Assembly (NCBI GenBank): GCA_025463135.1
Contig: JAOAPY010000053.1
Span: forward strand, 1 to 64,000
Direction: 5' to 3'
DNA: 64,000 nt
Source: Acidobacteriota bacterium
Lineage (GTDB): Bacteria > Acidobacteriota > Blastocatellia > Pyrinomonadales > Pyrinomonadaceae
This document shows, piece by piece, positions 62,485-64,000 of this stretch. How positions within the stretch are numbered: the stretch's first letter is position 1; every line of letters begins with the position of its first letter. Position numbers and translations under genes: made by a program. The notes below the pieces were generated by a model. That model made no database searches and was not told where the DNA came from. It saw nothing but the letters and a program-made list of their open reading frames with translations.

Positions 62485-63174
62485 ATGAATAGAAGCAAGT
62501 GTACCCAGTGCGGCCTGGTCAATCTTCCCAGCGATGAAAGTTGCCGTCGCTGCGGGGCATCGTTAGTGGAAGCGACTCAGACAACCAGTGAGCCGGTTCA
62601 GGCGTCTGCCGAACCAACCGAACCGCCGGCGCACAAGCGCAGAAATGCGCTGCGAATGGGCTGGATTTTGGGAACGACTTTGATCCTGCTGTTTGCCGCC
62701 TACATGTCGCTGCTGCTGACCTCGCAGGAGTTGGAATACGATCAGCGTCAGACAGTGAAGGCTGCGACTGCGATTTTGGAACAGAAGGGGTTTTCACGCC
62801 AGGCGTTCGTACTGAATCATCTGGTCCAATACCGAAACACGGATAACTGGTGGAATAATTACCTGGGCCACCATACGGCCTATGCCGCTACTAACTTTCC
62901 GTTTGAAGTCATGACGCTCTACCCGGAGTTTTTTGATACCACGGTCGACGATACTGAGAGGGCCGCTATTCTCCTGCACGAGTCGTATCATCTTTTCGGA
63001 TCCGGAGAAGCAGCGGCGCTCGAGGGGGCCTGGCGTAACAAAGCGAAACTCGGCTGGACCGCTGACAAGTACGAGCATACTAAAGTGTGGATCAATACGC
63101 GCGACCTGACCTCCAGCAGTGTGCCCAAATTGTTCAGTTGTGGAACAGATGGGCATTCAGATTGTCTTCCCTAA
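62485..63174 (+). CDS. Zinc-ribbon membrane protein with HExxH motif
   Basis: A 229-residue protein I cannot name. An N-terminal zinc ribbon (Cys6, Cys9, Cys20, Cys23) is followed by a Glu/Pro/Thr linker, one membrane helix (about 58-78) and an extracytoplasmic domain. That domain carries AAILLHESYHLFGSGEAAA, a HExxH zincin-like site (His165, Glu166, His169) with two downstream glutamates that could be the third ligand. Two late cysteines (FSCGTDGHSDC) may form a disulfide. A membrane-anchored metallopeptidase with a cytoplasmic metal-binding head is the simplest reading. It starts 25 bp after hydA. Confidence 0.75.
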   Translation: MNRSKCTQCGLVNLPSDESCRRCGASLVEATQTTSEPVQASAEPTEPPAHKRRNALRMGWILGTTLILLFAAYMSLLLTSQELEYDQRQTVKAATAILEQKGFSRQAFVLNHLVQYRNTDNWWNNYLGHHTAYAATNFPFEVMTLYPEFFDTTVDDTERAAILLHESYHLFGSGEAAALEGAWRNKAKLGWTADKYEHTKVWINTRDLTSSSVPKLFSCGTDGHSDCLP

Positions 63175-63231
63175 TGGGCCAGGCAATTCGGTTGCTGCGA
63201 ATAATTTCGCGAACTGATAATATCCGCCACC

Positions 63232-63444
63232 ATGGAGCAGAGAGACTGGTTAACCGACTTTAAGGATCAGTGCAGGCGTAGTATCCAACGCACCGTTGAG
63301 CAGCGCCTGCTCTATGGTTTCTGCTATGTCTACAAGCCGGTACTGGACGATGCACCCTGGCGATCTTTCAACTCCACGGCGGAGTACCGGCAATGGTGCC
63401 AGGAAAACTTGCCGGCGTATCTGGGTTACGGTCTGGTCTCCTGA
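63232..63444 (+). CDS. Small hypothetical protein
   Basis: 70 residues rich in aromatic and charged residues (RLLYGFCYVYKPVLDDAPW, FNSTAEYRQWCQENLPAYLG), with no signal peptide or known domain. The composition looks like a real folded protein, and codon use matches the neighbours. No strong ribosome site precedes the ATG. It lies between the HExxH protein and the transporter in the same direction. Function unknown. Confidence 0.5.
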   Translation: MEQRDWLTDFKDQCRRSIQRTVEQRLLYGFCYVYKPVLDDAPWRSFNSTAEYRQWCQENLPAYLGYGLVS

Positions 63445-63580
63445 ATTCAGCCTAATACCAAACTGCATTAGTACCTATACCCTAACCTGCGAATGCCCTC
63501 CAGTACGTAGAGAAGTTCATTAGGATGCATCAGGTCCGAATGCAAGGCCCTAATCAGGATACATAAGGTGGAACCAAACA

Positions 63581-64000
63581 TTGGCAGCAAAATTTTCGGC
63601 GGAAGCGATCCAACATGCGGATGGCCGGGTTGAATTAAAGCCCGAGGCGGCGCAAGAGATCAGCGCCAGCCCGCTTTACAACGAAGACCTGGCGCCGGTG
63701 CCGGTGGCGCGGCGCAATTGGACCACCTACAACTATGCGGCCCTCTGGATCAGCATGGCCCATTGCATTCCCACCTACATGCTTTCTTCGGGATTAATCA
63801 GGTTAGGCATGAATTGGTGGCAAGCTCTTATTACGATCTTGCTGGGCAACACGATCGTCTTGATTCCGATTCTGCTCAACTCGCACCCCGGAACTAAATA
63901 CGGAATTCCTTTCCCGGTATTCGCGCGCGCGGCCTACGGGACTTACGGATCGAATTTGCCGGCATTGATGCGGGCGATCGTCGCGTGTGGCTGGTTCGGG
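63581..64000 (+). CDS. NCS1 family nucleobase:cation symporter (N-terminal part)
   Basis: The first 140 codons of an NCS1 (PF02133-type) transporter, cut by the window end. A polar N-terminus precedes SPLYNEDLAPVPVARRNWTT and YNYAALWISMAHCIPTYML, the conserved entry to helix 1. The stretch GLIRLGMNWWQALITILLGN then gives helix 2, and LLNSHPGTKYGIPFPVFARA is a family hallmark. It probably imports uracil, allantoin or hydantoin-like compounds for the dihydropyrimidinase encoded upstream. TTG at 63581 has AAGGTGG nine bases upstream and is the best start; no ATG in frame fits the N-terminus. Confidence 0.88.
   Translation, partial: MAAKFSAEAIQHADGRVELKPEAAQEISASPLYNEDLAPVPVARRNWTTYNYAALWISMAHCIPTYMLSSGLIRLGMNWWQALITILLGNTIVLIPILLNSHPGTKYGIPFPVFARAAYGTYGSNLPALMRAIVACGWFG

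Overview
The window reads as a chromosomal segment of a moderately GC-rich, Gram-negative-type bacterium, most likely an acidobacterium of the Blastocatellia/Pyrinomonas kind. The case rests on gene content: three large secreted VPS10/sortilin-like Asp-box proteins beside exported M16 and DUF5117-type metallopeptidases, a TonB protein, a DUF1573 protein, an rrf2-sufBCDSU cluster, and intergenic DNA crowded with palindromic repeats. The phylum call is inference, because no rRNA or tRNA gene was seen. No phage, plasmid or classical insertion sequence was found. The one transposase-family gene is a REP-associated (RAYT/Y1) enzyme.

Layout. 1-17 kb is an envelope/secretome block: a metzincin-type protease, three VPS10-like propellers, a two-half M16 peptidase, and an EF-P-family factor with an EfpL/YeiP-type loop. 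17-20.5 kb holds an AT-richer multi-span membrane protein of unknown function and an RNB-domain ribonuclease. 20.7-24.7 kb holds a YegS-type lipid kinase, a metallophosphoesterase, a PAP2 phosphatase and a cyclase/formamidase-like enzyme, interrupted by a five-unit REPIN array. 25.1-27.7 kb is the conserved yacL-like PIN/TRAM gene followed by ispD and ispF (MEP isoprenoid pathway).

27.7-36.5 kb is a coherent nucleoside import and salvage cluster: pyrimidine-nucleoside phosphorylase, BMP-family binding protein, ABC ATPase, two permeases, purine-nucleoside phosphorylase, uridine kinase and cytidine deaminase. A four-helix-bundle (S23/IVP-like) gene sits inside it. An exported MtaD-like deaminase and a TonB protein follow. 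39.8-46.1 kb is rrf2-sufB-sufC-sufD-sufS-sufU for Fe-S cluster assembly.

46.9-50.2 kb pairs a menC/N-acylamino-acid racemase with an M20 peptidase, then exonuclease III. 50.2-55.4 kb is lipid metabolism: a fused AMP-ligase/ACP/PlsC acyltransferase and a divergent acyl-CoA ligase. 55.7-64 kb contains an aldehyde dehydrogenase, a class III aminotransferase, dihydropyrimidinase and the start of an NCS1 nucleobase transporter, plausibly a reductive pyrimidine catabolism region. A decayed hicAB pair, a DUF1573 protein, the RAYT and a zinc-ribbon/HExxH membrane protein are interspersed.

The most unusual signal is between the genes. There are several independent families of short non-autonomous palindromic elements: a CGACAAACT-type REP family with paired REPINs and a tandem array; a ~134 bp MITE whose core is inverted between its two copies; a ~130 bp second MITE; 45-bp inverted repeats bracketing the RAYT; and low-complexity CCAAAGACC spacers at operon junctions. 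They mark almost every gap of the 64 kb.
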